Assembly: GCA_963761655.1 (NCBI GenBank)
Contig: CAVXHI010000003.1
Location: 496,001-560,000, forward strand
DNA from: RYN-122 sp963761655
Lineage (GTDB): Bacteria > Actinomycetota > Actinomycetes > Mycobacteriales > SCTD01
Direction of reading: 5' to 3'
DNA length: 64,000 bases
Program-made: the position numbers and the translations under genes
Shown: one piece after another, positions 49,520-58,435 of the stretch
Numbering within the stretch: the first letter of the stretch is position 1
Layout of the letters: every line of letters begins with the position of its first letter
Notes under the pieces: model-generated
Told to the model about the DNA's origin: nothing
Seen by the model: only the letters and a program-made list of their open reading frames with translations
Database searches by the model: none

Positions 49520-50870
49520 GGGGGGCGGACCGCAGCCCGGCGACCTCGGTCGCGGGCACGACCTGCCGCGGCCGGCCGGTGTACCCGTACGCCGCCACCT
49601 GCCGGCTGTCGTGGAGCTGGCGGAAGGTCCCGCCGCTGACCACGCCGACCCGGCCGCCCGCGACGAGCAGGCTGCCGTCCCGGAAGCCGAGGGCGCTGTC
49701 CTGCCGCGGCCTGCTCGTGCGGGACAGCAGGCCGGTCGGGAGGGTGAGCACGTCGGGGGTCGTCCAGCCGTGGCTGCCGGCGACGGCGGGCGTCACCGGG
49801 TGCAGCCGGCCGTCGTCGCCGACGAGCTGCAGCGTGCCGTCGACGCGCAGGAGCGCACCGGGGTAGGCCGGCGTCGTCGGGAGGTCCTCGGTCTCGGGCA
49901 GGGCGGCGAGGTCGGCGTCGGCGACGGGCCAGACGCGCGGCGCGGTCAGCCCGAGGGCGGCGAGGCCGTCGAGGGGAGCCTTGACCCGGCGGCCTCCGGT
50001 GACGAGCCAGGTGGTGCCTGCCGGGTCGCGGACGACGGCGCCGTCGCGCGGCGGCAGGGCGGGGCCGGTGCGGTAGCCGAGCGACTCCGCCAGGCCCATG
50101 GGGACGGCGGACGCGACGGCCCGGCCGCCGGCGGCCAGCACGGCGGGCGTGACCGGGCGCTTGACGTCGCCCTCGAGCAGGAACAGGGCGCCGGTCGGGT
50201 GCTTGAGGAGCGTGCCGGAGGGGTGCGGCCCGCTGGCCGTGGGGACGGAGACGCGGCGGGCGGCCCGCAGGGACGGGTAGGCGTTGCGGACGACGCCCCG
50301 CCAGGCGCCACCGCCGGGCTGGCCCTGCCGGAGCTCGAAGTGCAGGTGCGGGCCCGTGCCCTCGGCGTTGCCGGAGTCTCCGCGCCAGCCGACCAGCTGG
50401 CCGGCGAGGACGCGCGCCCCGACCTCGATGCCGGCCGGGAAGGCGAAGGCGTCGGTGCCCCTGCCGTCGTCGGTGCCAGGCGTGTCGTTGTTGACGTGGA
50501 TGTAGATGGCGGACCAGCCGGCGGTCGGGCCGCGGTCCCCCGTGACGGCGACGTAGTTGCCGGAGCTCCCGCGCGAGAGCGAGGTCACGGTGCCGTCGAA
50601 GGCGGCGACGAGCGGCGACATCTTGGGGCCCATGAGGTCCTGCCCCATGTGCATCCGGGCGCAGCCGGAGCGGCAGGCCAGCCAGTTGTCGCTGTACGAC
50701 GTCGGGCCGAGGACGGGGAAGACGATCGGCACGGTGACGGGCGTGGAGTCGTACTCGTAGCCCGTCCCGGGGTCGACGGCGTCGACGGCGGCGGCCGCCG
50801 GACCGGCCAGCGGGGCCAGCAGGAGGGCGGCGAGCAGGGCGGTCACGGGAGCAGTCAGGGAGCGGCGCAC
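49506..50870 (-). CDS. Secreted M23 metallopeptidase with four C-terminal repeats
   Basis: The 454-residue protein has a signal peptide (about 1-28) and an M23 domain in which HMGQD and GPHLHFELRQG supply zinc ligands, so it probably cuts peptidoglycan cross-bridges or is an M23-like wall-binding domain. The remaining about 240 residues form four similar modules (GTLLKHPTGALFLLEGDVKR, GAVVRDPAGTTWLVTGGRRV, GALLRVDGTLQLVGDDGR, GSLLVAGGRVGVVSGG). Each has a G-x-LL start and a VTPAVL-like end, probably beta-rich wall-binding repeats. Confidence 0.88.
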   Translation of the reverse strand: MRRSLTAPVTALLAALLLAPLAGPAAAAVDAVDPGTGYEYDSTPVTVPIVFPVLGPTSYSDNWLACRSGCARMHMGQDLMGPKMSPLVAAFDGTVTSLSRGSSGNYVAVTGDRGPTAGWSAIYIHVNNDTPGTDDGRGTDAFAFPAGIEVGARVLAGQLVGWRGDSGNAEGTGPHLHFELRQGQPGGGAWRGVVRNAYPSLRAARRVSVPTASGPHPSGTLLKHPTGALFLLEGDVKRPVTPAVLAAGGRAVASAVPMGLAESLGYRTGPALPPRDGAVVRDPAGTTWLVTGGRRVKAPLDGLAALGLTAPRVWPVADADLAALPETEDLPTTPAYPGALLRVDGTLQLVGDDGRLHPVTPAVAGSHGWTTPDVLTLPTGLLSRTSRPRQDSALGFRDGSLLVAGGRVGVVSGGTFRQLHDSRQVAAYGYTGRPRQVVPATEVAGLRSAPLSAR

Positions 50871-50928
50871 CCTGTCCCATCGGCAGCCCGTCTGGGGTGG
50901 TTGACCGTTCCGCCACGCTCACGAGGGC

Positions 50929-51912
50929 GTGGACAGCGCGCCGATGGGCCATGCTGAGCAGGTGCAGCGGCTGGGAGACAGCTCCGGCCGGCAGCGCGTC
51001 GTGCTGCTGGCCGGCTTCGTGCTGCCCCTGGTCGCCCTCGCCGGGCTCCTGCTGCGTCCCGGGGTCGACGTCCTGCGCAGCGTCGACCTGCCCCCGGTGG
51101 TGGCCGCTCCGGCCGCTGCCGCGACCCCCGTCCTCGCCGCCCAGCCGGACGGGCAGACGGTCCGGCTGCAGAGCAGCGGGCTCGACCGGGCGGTCCTCGT
51201 GCAGGACCCGCTCGCCGGCCTCAAGGCCCGGGGTGTCGTCATGGTGCTCGGCCCGCACAGCCTCACCGCGGCCCGCACGGCCCAGGACCTCCGCTTCGAC
51301 GAGCTGCGCTCGCGGGGGTACGCGGTCGCCTACCCGTCCACGCGGGACGGTGACTGGAACGCCGGCCGGTGCTGCGGCAGCAGCCAGCGCACCGGCGTCG
51401 ACGACGTCCGCTTCCTGCAGGACGTCCGCGGGATGCTGCTGCAGCGGTACGCGCTCAAGCCCTCGACCTTCGGCCTGGTCGGCTACAGCACGGGCGGGCA
51501 GATGGCCTACCGGACGGTCTGCCAGCACCCGACGTTCGCGCACGCCCTCGTCGTCGTCGCCGGCTCGCTCGAGACGACGTGCACCCCGACCCGCGCCCTG
51601 CCCCCGACCCTGATCGTCCACGGCCTGGAGGACTCGACCGTCCCCTGGGCGGTGTCGCTGCGCCGCACCCAGCTGCTCGACTACGCGCCCACCCCCGCCC
51701 TCACCACCATCAGCGAGTACGCCCGGGCGGCGGGCTGCGGGCAGCGGGTCCTCGACCGGGCCGACGGCCGCTGGCTCATGGGCTGGCCCTCCTGCCGCCA
51801 CATCCCGCTGCTCAGCGCCGTCGGCATGCCGGGCACCGGCCACGGCTGGACACCCCTCGGCGGGTCGGTGTACGCCGCCCGCTTCCTCCCCCAGCACCTG
51901 GAGCGCACGTGA
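50929..51912 (+). CDS. Exported alpha/beta hydrolase (PHB-depolymerase/feruloyl-esterase type)
   Basis: The protein has an N-terminal membrane anchor or signal (VVLLAGFVLPLVALAGLLL, about 24-42) and an extracellular alpha/beta-hydrolase domain. The serine elbow is GYSTGG, the acid lies in HGLEDSTV and the histidine in GTGHGW. Extra cysteines (AGRCCG, TTCTP, GCGQ) suggest disulfides. The layout fits LpqC-like esterases acting on polymers or wall esters; the substrate is unknown. The start is uncertain: GTG 50929 or ATG 50944 are possible. It overlaps the aldo/keto reductase gene (GTGA). Confidence 0.78.
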   Translation: MDSAPMGHAEQVQRLGDSSGRQRVVLLAGFVLPLVALAGLLLRPGVDVLRSVDLPPVVAAPAAAATPVLAAQPDGQTVRLQSSGLDRAVLVQDPLAGLKARGVVMVLGPHSLTAARTAQDLRFDELRSRGYAVAYPSTRDGDWNAGRCCGSSQRTGVDDVRFLQDVRGMLLQRYALKPSTFGLVGYSTGGQMAYRTVCQHPTFAHALVVVAGSLETTCTPTRALPPTLIVHGLEDSTVPWAVSLRRTQLLDYAPTPALTTISEYARAAGCGQRVLDRADGRWLMGWPSCRHIPLLSAVGMPGTGHGWTPLGGSVYAARFLPQHLERT

Positions 51913-52847
51913 TCACCCGCCAGCTCGGATCCCTGCAGGTCGGCGCGGTCGGCCTCGGGTGCATGGGGATGTCGTGGGCCTACGGCGCGGAGCAGCGCGA
52001 CGACGACCTCTCGGTGCAGGTCGTCCGGCGCGCGCTCGACCTCGGGGTCACCCTGATCGACACCGCCGACGTCTACGGGCCGTTCACCAACGAGTCCCTC
52101 GTCGGCCGGGCCCTGCAGGGGCGGCGCGACGAGGCCGTCCTCGCGACGAAGGTCGGGCTGGTCGCCGGCGAGGGCGGCATCACCCGCGACGGCAGCCCCG
52201 CGCACGTGCGCGCCGGCATCGACGCCTCCCTGCAGCGGCTCGGCGTCGACCACGTCGACCTCTGGCAGCTGCACCGGGTCGACGAGCAGGTCCCGGTCGA
52301 GGAGACCTGGGGCGCGATGGCGGAGGCGGTGCAGGCCGGCAAGGTGCGCTTCCTCGGGATGAGCGAGGTGGGGGTCGCCGAGCTGGACCGGGCCCACGCG
52401 GTCCACCCGGTCACGACCGTGCAGTCGGAGCTGTCGCTGTGGACCCGCGACCCGCTGGCCGAGGTCCTGCCCTGGTGCGCGGCGCACGGGGCCGGCTTCC
52501 TGCCGTTCTCCCCCCTCGGCCGCGGCTTCCTCACCGGCACGGTCACGCCGGGGACCTTCGGCGACGACGACTTCCGCGCCCGGAACCCCCGCTTCACCCA
52601 GGACGCCATGACGGCGAACACGGCCCTGGTCGACGCCGTCCGCGAGGTGGCCGACCGCCTCGGGGCGACGCCCGCGCAGGTCGCCCTCGCCTGGGTGCTC
52701 GCCCAGGGCGAGGCCGTGGTGCCCATCCCCGGCACCAAGAAGGTGCACTACCTCGAGGAGAACGCCGCCTCCGCCGACGTCGTCCTGTCGGCGCAGGACC
52801 TCGCCGACCTCGACGCGCTGCCCGCCCCCGTCGGGGCGCGCTACTGA
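51909..52847 (+). CDS. Aldo/keto reductase
   Basis: The 312-residue NADPH-dependent TIM-barrel enzyme shows the AKR tetrad: Asp and Tyr in LIDTADVYGPFTNE (about 49-62), Lys in LATKVG and His in WQLHRVDE. The cofactor-binding end is VPIPGTKKVHYLEENA near residue 278. The physiological carbonyl substrate is unknown. GTG 51909 overlaps the hydrolase stop, and the lipid-kinase gene begins 2 bp after its stop. Confidence 0.9.
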   Translation: MITRQLGSLQVGAVGLGCMGMSWAYGAEQRDDDLSVQVVRRALDLGVTLIDTADVYGPFTNESLVGRALQGRRDEAVLATKVGLVAGEGGITRDGSPAHVRAGIDASLQRLGVDHVDLWQLHRVDEQVPVEETWGAMAEAVQAGKVRFLGMSEVGVAELDRAHAVHPVTTVQSELSLWTRDPLAEVLPWCAAHGAGFLPFSPLGRGFLTGTVTPGTFGDDDFRARNPRFTQDAMTANTALVDAVREVADRLGATPAQVALAWVLAQGEAVVPIPGTKKVHYLEENAASADVVLSAQDLADLDALPAPVGARY

Positions 52848-52849
52848 CC

Positions 52850-53725
52850 GTGCGCGCGGCCGTCGTCGCCAACCCGACCAAGAGCGGCGACCCGTACTGG
52901 GACCGCCGCGTGCTCGGGGTGCTGGAGCGGGCCGGCCTGCCCGGTGCGGTCTGGCTGCCGACCACCGCCGACGACCCCGGCCCCGGCCAGGCCCGCGCGG
53001 CGCTCGAGGCGGGCGCCGAGGTCGTGGTCGTGGCCGGGGGCGACGGCACGGTCCGCTCGGTCGCGACGGTGCTGACCGGGACGGGCGTCCCGCTCGCCCT
53101 GCTCCCCTCCGGCACCGGCAACCTGCTGGCCCGCAACCTGGGCATCCCGCTCGAGGTCGCCGCCGCCGCCTCCGTGGCCGCGACCGGCCGCACGCTGGCC
53201 CTCGACGTCGGGCGGCTGTCCGACGGCGAGTGCTTCGCGGTCATGGCCGGCACGGGGTTCGACGCCGCGATGCTCCGGGACGCGCCCCACGCCGCCAAGG
53301 CCTGGCTCGGCTGGTCGGCGTACGTGCTGTCCGGCCTCAAGCAGCTGCGCGGGGCAGGCGTGGACGTCGAGGTGGAGGTCGACGGGGTCGTCCTCGCCCG
53401 GACCGTCCGCGGGGTGCTGCTGGCCAACGTCGGCGAGCTCCAGGGCGGCATCCGGCTGCTCCCCCGCGCCGACCCGACCGACGGGCTGCTCGACGTCGCC
53501 CTGCTGGCCCCCGTGGGCCTGCGCGACTGGCTCCACCTCGGCCGCCGGGTGTGGAGCGGTCGTGAGCCGGCCGGGGAGGTGCTGGAGGTCCTGCAGGGCC
53601 GCCGGGTCACCGTGCGGACGGCGTCGCCCCAGCCGGTGCAGTACGACGGCGACCTCGTGCGCGGGGCGCCGTCGCTGTCGGCGGAGGTCGTGCCCGGCGG
53701 GCTGCTCGTGCGGGTGCCCCGCTAG
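52850..53725 (+). CDS. Diacylglycerol/lipid kinase family protein
   Basis: The 291-residue protein begins (V)RAAVVANPTKSGDP and has the DAGK catalytic motif VVVAGGDGTVRSVA (about 60-73) and LLPSGTGNLLARNLGI. The C-terminal beta-sandwich includes VLLANVGELQGGIRLLPRA and the PVQYDGDL motif. It would phosphorylate a lipid such as diacylglycerol at the inner membrane face. It lies 2 bp after the aldo/keto reductase gene. Its stop codon TAG is in frame with the helD coding region that follows. Confidence 0.9.
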   Translation: MRAAVVANPTKSGDPYWDRRVLGVLERAGLPGAVWLPTTADDPGPGQARAALEAGAEVVVVAGGDGTVRSVATVLTGTGVPLALLPSGTGNLLARNLGIPLEVAAAASVAATGRTLALDVGRLSDGECFAVMAGTGFDAAMLRDAPHAAKAWLGWSAYVLSGLKQLRGAGVDVEVEVDGVVLARTVRGVLLANVGELQGGIRLLPRADPTDGLLDVALLAPVGLRDWLHLGRRVWSGREPAGEVLEVLQGRRVTVRTASPQPVQYDGDLVRGAPSLSAEVVPGGLLVRVPR

Positions 53726-53752
53726 CCTTCCTCCTTCGACAGAGGAGCAGCC

Positions 53753-55933
53753 CTGAAGGACCAGACCCTCGCCGCGGAGATCGCCCGCGAGCAGGAGCAG
53801 GTGACGCGTGCCCACGCCCGGCTCGAGGAGCTGCGGGCTGCCGCCCTCGGGCGCGAGCGCGAGACGCAGCAGGCCGACCAGGGCGAGACCCCGCAGTCGC
53901 TCTACGAGCGTGACGTCACCGCGCTCGCGGCCGCGGCCCGGCGCTCCGACCTCGACCTCGCCGGCGAGGGCCTCGTGTTCGGGCGCCTCGACAACGCCGA
54001 CGGCCAGGTCCTGCACCTCGGGCGGCTCGGCCTGCGCACCGAGGACCAGGAGCCGATCGTCGTCGACTGGCGTGCCCCGGCGGCCGCCGCCTTCTACCGG
54101 GCCACCGCCGCCGCCCCCCTGGGCGTCGTCCGCCGCCGGACGATCAGCAGCCGGGGCACCACGGTGGTCGGGCTGGACGACGAGCTGCTCGACCCGGCCG
54201 GCGTCGAGGACCTCCCCGGGGCGGTCGTCGTCGGCGACGGCGCGTTCCTGGCCGCGCTCAGCCGCGAGCGCAGCGGGCACATGCGCGACATCGTCGCCAC
54301 CATCCAGGGCGAGCAGGACGCCGCGGTCCGCGCCCCCGACGACGGCGCCCTGGTCGTCACCGGCGGCCCCGGCACGGGCAAGACGGCGGTGGCCCTGCAC
54401 CGGGTCGCCTACCTCATGTACGCCCGCCGCGAGTGGTACGGCCGGCGGGGCGTGCTCGTCGTCGGGCCGTCCTCGGTGTTCGTCGACTACATCAGCGCCG
54501 TGCTGCCGGCCCTCGGGGAGACGAGCGTCCGGCTGGCGTCGCTGGCCGACCTCCCCAACCTGCCCTCCGGGGTCCGCGCCACCGCCTGGGAGCCGCCCGC
54601 CGCGACCGCCGTGAAGGGGTCGGTCCGCATGGTCGAGGTGCTCAAGCGCTGCGTCCGTGCCCTGGCCGACCCCGGCCGGCTCCGGGACGTCGAGGTCACC
54701 CGCTGGGGCTTCGTCCTCACCCTGGCCGGCGGCGAGCTGGCCAAGCGCCGGTCCCAGGTGCGTCGCGGCGCCCGCAGCCACAACGGTGGCCGGGCCGCCT
54801 TCGTCGGGACCGTCGCCGACGCCGCCTGGCGGGCCTGGCAGCGCCGCCCGAACGCCCCGAAGGAGGAGCAGGGCGACCGCGAGGACTTCATCGCGTGGGT
54901 CCGCTCCGAGCCGGGCTTCGTCCGCGCCGTCGACGCCGCCTGGCCGGTGCTCGCCCCCGCCGACGTCCTCGCCTCCCTGCGCGAGGGCCGGGTCGACCTG
55001 CGCAGCGCCTGCCGCGGGGTGCTGTCCGACGCCGAGACCGACGCCCTCGTGCGGTCCTGGAGCCGTGGCGGCCCCTGGTCGCCGTCCGACGCCGCCGTCT
55101 TCGACGAGCTGGTCGAGATGCTCGGCGCTCCTCCGGAGCCCGAGCCGGAGGACGACGACTGGAGCGAGCTCGACGACCTCGACGAGCGTGTCGGGGAGGT
55201 CACGACCTTCGCCGACCGCAACGTCCGCAGCAGCCGCAAGGTCGCCGACGACCTCGAGCACCGGACCTACGCGCACGTCGTCGTCGACGAGGCCCAGGAC
55301 GTGACGCCGATGCAGTGGCGGATGCTCGGCCGCCGGGCCCGGGGCGCCTCCTGGACGGTCGTCGGCGACTGGGCGCAGTCGGCCTGGCCGGACGTGCAGG
55401 AGGTGCGCGACGCCCTGCAGACCGCCCTCGGGCGGGCTCGCCTGCGCGAGGCCACCCTCGGCACGAACTACCGCACGAGCACCGAGATCGCGTCCCTGGC
55501 AGCGACCGTCCTCGCCGTCATCGACCCGTCGGCGACGGCGCCCGCGGCCGTCCGGAGCACGGGGGTGGAGCCGGTCCTGCGCATCGGGCCGGACGTGCTG
55601 GCCGGCGTCGTCGCGTCGGTGGAGGAGCTGCTCGGGCAGGTGACCGGGACGGTCGGCGTGGTCGCGCCGCACGCGCTCATCGAGCAGGTGCAGGGCCGGC
55701 TGCCGGACTCCGAGCGCGTGACCGTCCTGGACAGCTGGGCCGTCAAGGGGCTCGAGTTCGACGGCTGCATCGTCCTGCAGCCCGCCGACCTCGTGGCCGA
55801 GTCGCTCAACCGGCTGGCCGGGCTGCGGACGCTCTACGTCGCCCTGACCCGGGCCACCCAGCAGCTGCAGGTCGTGAGCGACGTGCCGCTCGAGGACGTC
55901 CTGCGGGAGCCCGAGCCGGAGACGCTCTTCTAG
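53753..55933 (+). CDS. helD: HelD-like UvrD-family helicase (probable CTG start)
   Basis: The 726-residue protein has an N-terminal coiled coil, Walker A GGPGTGKT (204-211), an insertion domain, VVVDEAQDVTP (motif II) and C-terminal motifs ending in TLYVALTRATQQLQVV. Actinobacterial HelD recycles stalled RNA polymerase. Only GTG 53801 is a standard start, but it would cut the coiled coil; the sequence LKDQTLAAEIAREQEQ continues it upstream. CTG 53753 has GAGGAG 5 nt before it. An in-frame TAG (53723-53725) leaves no other start, so CTG initiation is the best reading. A TAGCCT -10 overlaps that TAG. Confidence 0.85.
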   Translation: MKDQTLAAEIAREQEQVTRAHARLEELRAAALGRERETQQADQGETPQSLYERDVTALAAAARRSDLDLAGEGLVFGRLDNADGQVLHLGRLGLRTEDQEPIVVDWRAPAAAAFYRATAAAPLGVVRRRTISSRGTTVVGLDDELLDPAGVEDLPGAVVVGDGAFLAALSRERSGHMRDIVATIQGEQDAAVRAPDDGALVVTGGPGTGKTAVALHRVAYLMYARREWYGRRGVLVVGPSSVFVDYISAVLPALGETSVRLASLADLPNLPSGVRATAWEPPAATAVKGSVRMVEVLKRCVRALADPGRLRDVEVTRWGFVLTLAGGELAKRRSQVRRGARSHNGGRAAFVGTVADAAWRAWQRRPNAPKEEQGDREDFIAWVRSEPGFVRAVDAAWPVLAPADVLASLREGRVDLRSACRGVLSDAETDALVRSWSRGGPWSPSDAAVFDELVEMLGAPPEPEPEDDDWSELDDLDERVGEVTTFADRNVRSSRKVADDLEHRTYAHVVVDEAQDVTPMQWRMLGRRARGASWTVVGDWAQSAWPDVQEVRDALQTALGRARLREATLGTNYRTSTEIASLAATVLAVIDPSATAPAAVRSTGVEPVLRIGPDVLAGVVASVEELLGQVTGTVGVVAPHALIEQVQGRLPDSERVTVLDSWAVKGLEFDGCIVLQPADLVAESLNRLAGLRTLYVALTRATQQLQVVSDVPLEDVLREPEPETLF

Positions 55934-56355
55934 AGCTTCTGCGCCAGCGAGACGATCGCGCCGCCCGGGCCCCGCACGTAGCAGAGGCGGTAGAAGGCCT
56001 CGTAGTCGGCGACCTCGCCGACGAGCGTCCCGCCGTGCGCGGCGAGGGTGGTCAGGGTCGCGGCGAGGTCGTCCACCTCGAACATGACCGACCGCAGGCC
56101 CAGCACGTTCGCCGGCTCCGGCCCGGGGTCGATGACCTGCGGCGCGCGGTACTGCGAGACCTCGAGCTTCCCCGAGCCGTCCGGCGTCCGCATCATCACG
56201 AGGTCGACCTGCACGCCGTCGAGGCCGTTCACGGCGTCCGCCCAGGGCCCCTCGACGGAGGCCTCCCCCTCGCGCTCCAGCCCGAGGGCGGTGAAGAACG
56301 CGACGGCGGCCGGCAGGTCCTCGACGACGACCACCACGTGGTCCATGCGCAGCAC
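55930..56355 (-). CDS. VOC family (glyoxalase-like) protein
   Basis: The 141-residue protein has two beta-alpha-beta-beta-beta modules of the vicinal oxygen chelate fold: MDHVVVVVEDLPAAVAFFTALG at the start and GLRSVMFEVDDLAATLTTLAAHG for the second half. Metal ligands can be His5 or 6 and C-terminal acidic residues. The substrate is unknown. GTG 55355-equivalent start is placed at 56355, with an ATG three codons later also possible. Its stop shares CTAG with helD, and it follows the aldo/keto reductase gene by 4 bp. Confidence 0.82.
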   Translation of the reverse strand: MLRMDHVVVVVEDLPAAVAFFTALGLEREGEASVEGPWADAVNGLDGVQVDLVMMRTPDGSGKLEVSQYRAPQVIDPGPEPANVLGLRSVMFEVDDLAATLTTLAAHGGTLVGEVADYEAFYRLCYVRGPGGAIVSLAQKL

Positions 56356-56359
56356 GGGC

Positions 56360-57392
56360 TCAGTGCTCCGTCTGGGAGCGCCAGAGGTCGATGCCCCCCT
56401 CGACGGCGTGCTCGTCGATCTCGGCCAGCTCCTCGGGCGTGAAGGCGAGGTTGTCCAGGGCCGCCACGTTCTGCTCGAGCTGGTGCACCGAGCTCGCGCC
56501 GATGACCAGCGACGTCATGCGCTCGTCGCGCAGCGCCCAGGCCAGCGCCATCTGCGCGAGCGACTGGCCGCGGCGCCGGGCGATGTCGTTCAGACCGCGG
56601 AGCCGGCGGACGTTGTCCTCGGTCAGCTGCTCCTCGCCCAGTGACCCGTACTTGGCCATCCGGCTGTCGGCAGGCACGCCGTCCAGGTACTTGTCGGTGA
56701 GCAGGCCCTGGGCGAGGGCGGTGAAGGCGATGCCGCCGACCCCCTCCTGCGCGAGGACGTCGCAGCAGCCCGTCCTCGACCCAGCGGTTGAGCATCGAGT
56801 AGGACGGCTGGTGGATGAGCAGCGGGGTCCCGATCTCCCGAAGCAGTGCGGCCATCTTCGCGGTGCGCTCCGGCCCGTACGAGCTGATCCCGACGTACAG
56901 CGCCTTGCCCGACACGACGGCCTGGTGCAGGGCGCCGGCGGTCTCCTCGAGCGGGGTGTCGGGATCGGGGCGGTGGCTGTAGAAGATGTCCACGTAGTCG
57001 AGGCCGAGGCGCTGCAGCGACTGGTCGAGGGAGGCACGCAGGTACTTGCGCGAGCCCTTGTCGCCGTAGGGACCGGGCCACATGTCCCAGCCGGCCTTGG
57101 TGCTGATGACGAGCTCGTCGCGCAGCCCACGGAAGTCCTCGCGCAGGATCCGCCCGAGGTTGGTCTCGCTCGAGCCGTACGGCGGGCCGTAGTTGTTCGC
57201 CTGGTCGAAGTGCGTGATGCCGAGGTCGAACGCCCGGCGGACGACGGCCCGCTGCGTCTCGAGCGGGCGGTCGTCACCGAAGTTCCACCAGAACCCGAGC
57301 GACAGCAGCGGCAGGTCGAGCCCGCTGCGACCGCACCGGCGGTAGGTCATGCGCTCGTAGCGGTCGGGGGCAGGGACGTACTGGTCGGCCAT
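56360..57392 (-). CDS. Aldo/keto reductase, YghZ-type (frameshifted)
   Basis: The protein resembles L-glyceraldehyde 3-phosphate reductases of the YghZ/Kv-beta group: MTYRRCGRSGLDLPLLSLG, FDQANNYGPPYGSSETNLG, STKAGWDMWPG and FYSHRPDPDTPLEE. An extra base near 56757-56768 breaks the frame after RWVEDGLL; beyond it DVLAQEGVGGIAFTALAQ continues the barrel to the end. Restored length is about 343 residues. ATG 57392 follows TAGGGT by 7 nt and is probably leaderless. It is linked to the VOC gene. Confidence 0.88.
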
Positions 57393-57405
57393 GCCCCCGA
57401 CCCTA
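57393..57405 (-). promoter_or_regulatory. Leaderless-type -10 for the YghZ-type reductase
   Basis: TAGGGT (57405 to 57400) is 7 nt before ATG 57392. Confidence 0.45.
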
Positions 57406-57412
57406 GACAGCC

Positions 57413-57445
57413 CGGAGGGCCGCCCCCGCAGGAGACGGCCCTCCG
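57413..57445 (-). terminator. Hairpin terminator after the M43 protease
   Basis: CGGAGGGCCG pairs with CGGCCCTCCG over a 13-nt loop, 14 nt past the M43 protease stop codon. Confidence 0.8.
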
Positions 57446-57458
57446 ACGTGCGCGGGCG

Positions 57459-58374
57459 CTAGGCCCGGAAGGCCTTCCAGACGGCGTCCATGCGGGCCGC
57501 CTGGCCCTGGGTGAACGCGTACATGCAGTCGTCGTAGCTGTAGTCCATGAAGTTCGTGATCGGGTCGACGCCGGGGTCGGCGGTGCAGGTGTCCTGCCCG
57601 ACGGGGCAGCCGAAGGCGGGCGCCGCCTCGGCCGGGGTGTCGCTCACGCGGTCGTTCGCGGTGGAGCAACCGCCCTGGAACGTGTGGTAGAGGCCGAGCC
57701 AGTGGCCGACCTCGTGCGGGCAGCGTGTCGCCCTCGTCGTAGTTCGTCGCGCTGCCGCCGGGGATCGAGTCGTTGAGGACGACGACGCCGTCCTGCCACG
57801 GCTTGCTGCTCCCGCCCTGCTGCGGGAAGTAGGCGTAGCCCAGCAGCCCGCCGCCGAGGCCGCTCAGGTAGACGTTCAGCGTGCGGTCGTCGCCCTTGCG
57901 CAGCGCGGTCTTGGCCTGCTGCTCGGCGGTCGAGCCGGGGAGCATCTCGTACCAGGCCGGGTTGTCCGTGCGGTCGATGCCGGCGAGGGAGAACCGGAAC
58001 GGCGTGTTCGCGGCGCTCTTGGCCCCCGCGCCCTTGCCGGAGAAGGCGGCGTTGAGGACGGCGATCTGGCTCTTGACCTGGGCGTCGGTCAGGGCGCCGG
58101 CCCTGCCGCTGGTGATGACGTGGACGTACGTCGGGACGGTGGTGCTGCCGGCCGGGCTGACCGAGGTCGGCTCCCGGCCCTGCAGCAGGTCCGGCGCGCC
58201 CTGGGCGGCGTCGGGCTCGACCGCCTTGGCACCGGGCTTGGCACGGACCTCGAGGGCGCCGGCGACGGCGGTGGGGGCCGTGGTGGTGCAGGCGACGGCG
58301 GCGGTCGAGCCGGTGGCCGGCAGCAGCGCGCCGACGGCGAGCGCGGAGAGCAGGAGCGGACGAAGACGACGCAA
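57459..58374 (-). CDS. Secreted M43 (pappalysin-like) zinc metalloprotease (frameshifted)
   Basis: TTG 58374 follows AGGAGG by 5 nt and opens a signal peptide (MRRLRPLLLSALAVG..). The mature enzyme has the M43 fold with VHVITSGRAGALTD, QIAVLNAAFSG and the zinc motif HEVGHWLGLYH. The motif is visible only after removing an extra G near 57717-57722. The C-terminal part has paired cysteines (GCSTAND, FGCPVGQDTCTAD) and the Met-turn NFMDYSYDDCM. Restored length is about 304 residues. It would degrade extracellular proteins, perhaps matrix-like substrates. Confidence 0.88.
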
Positions 58375-58435
58375 GGGGACCTCCTGGTGGGGACGTGGGC
58401 GCACCCTCACACGTCGGGCGCGCCCACGCCAGCGC

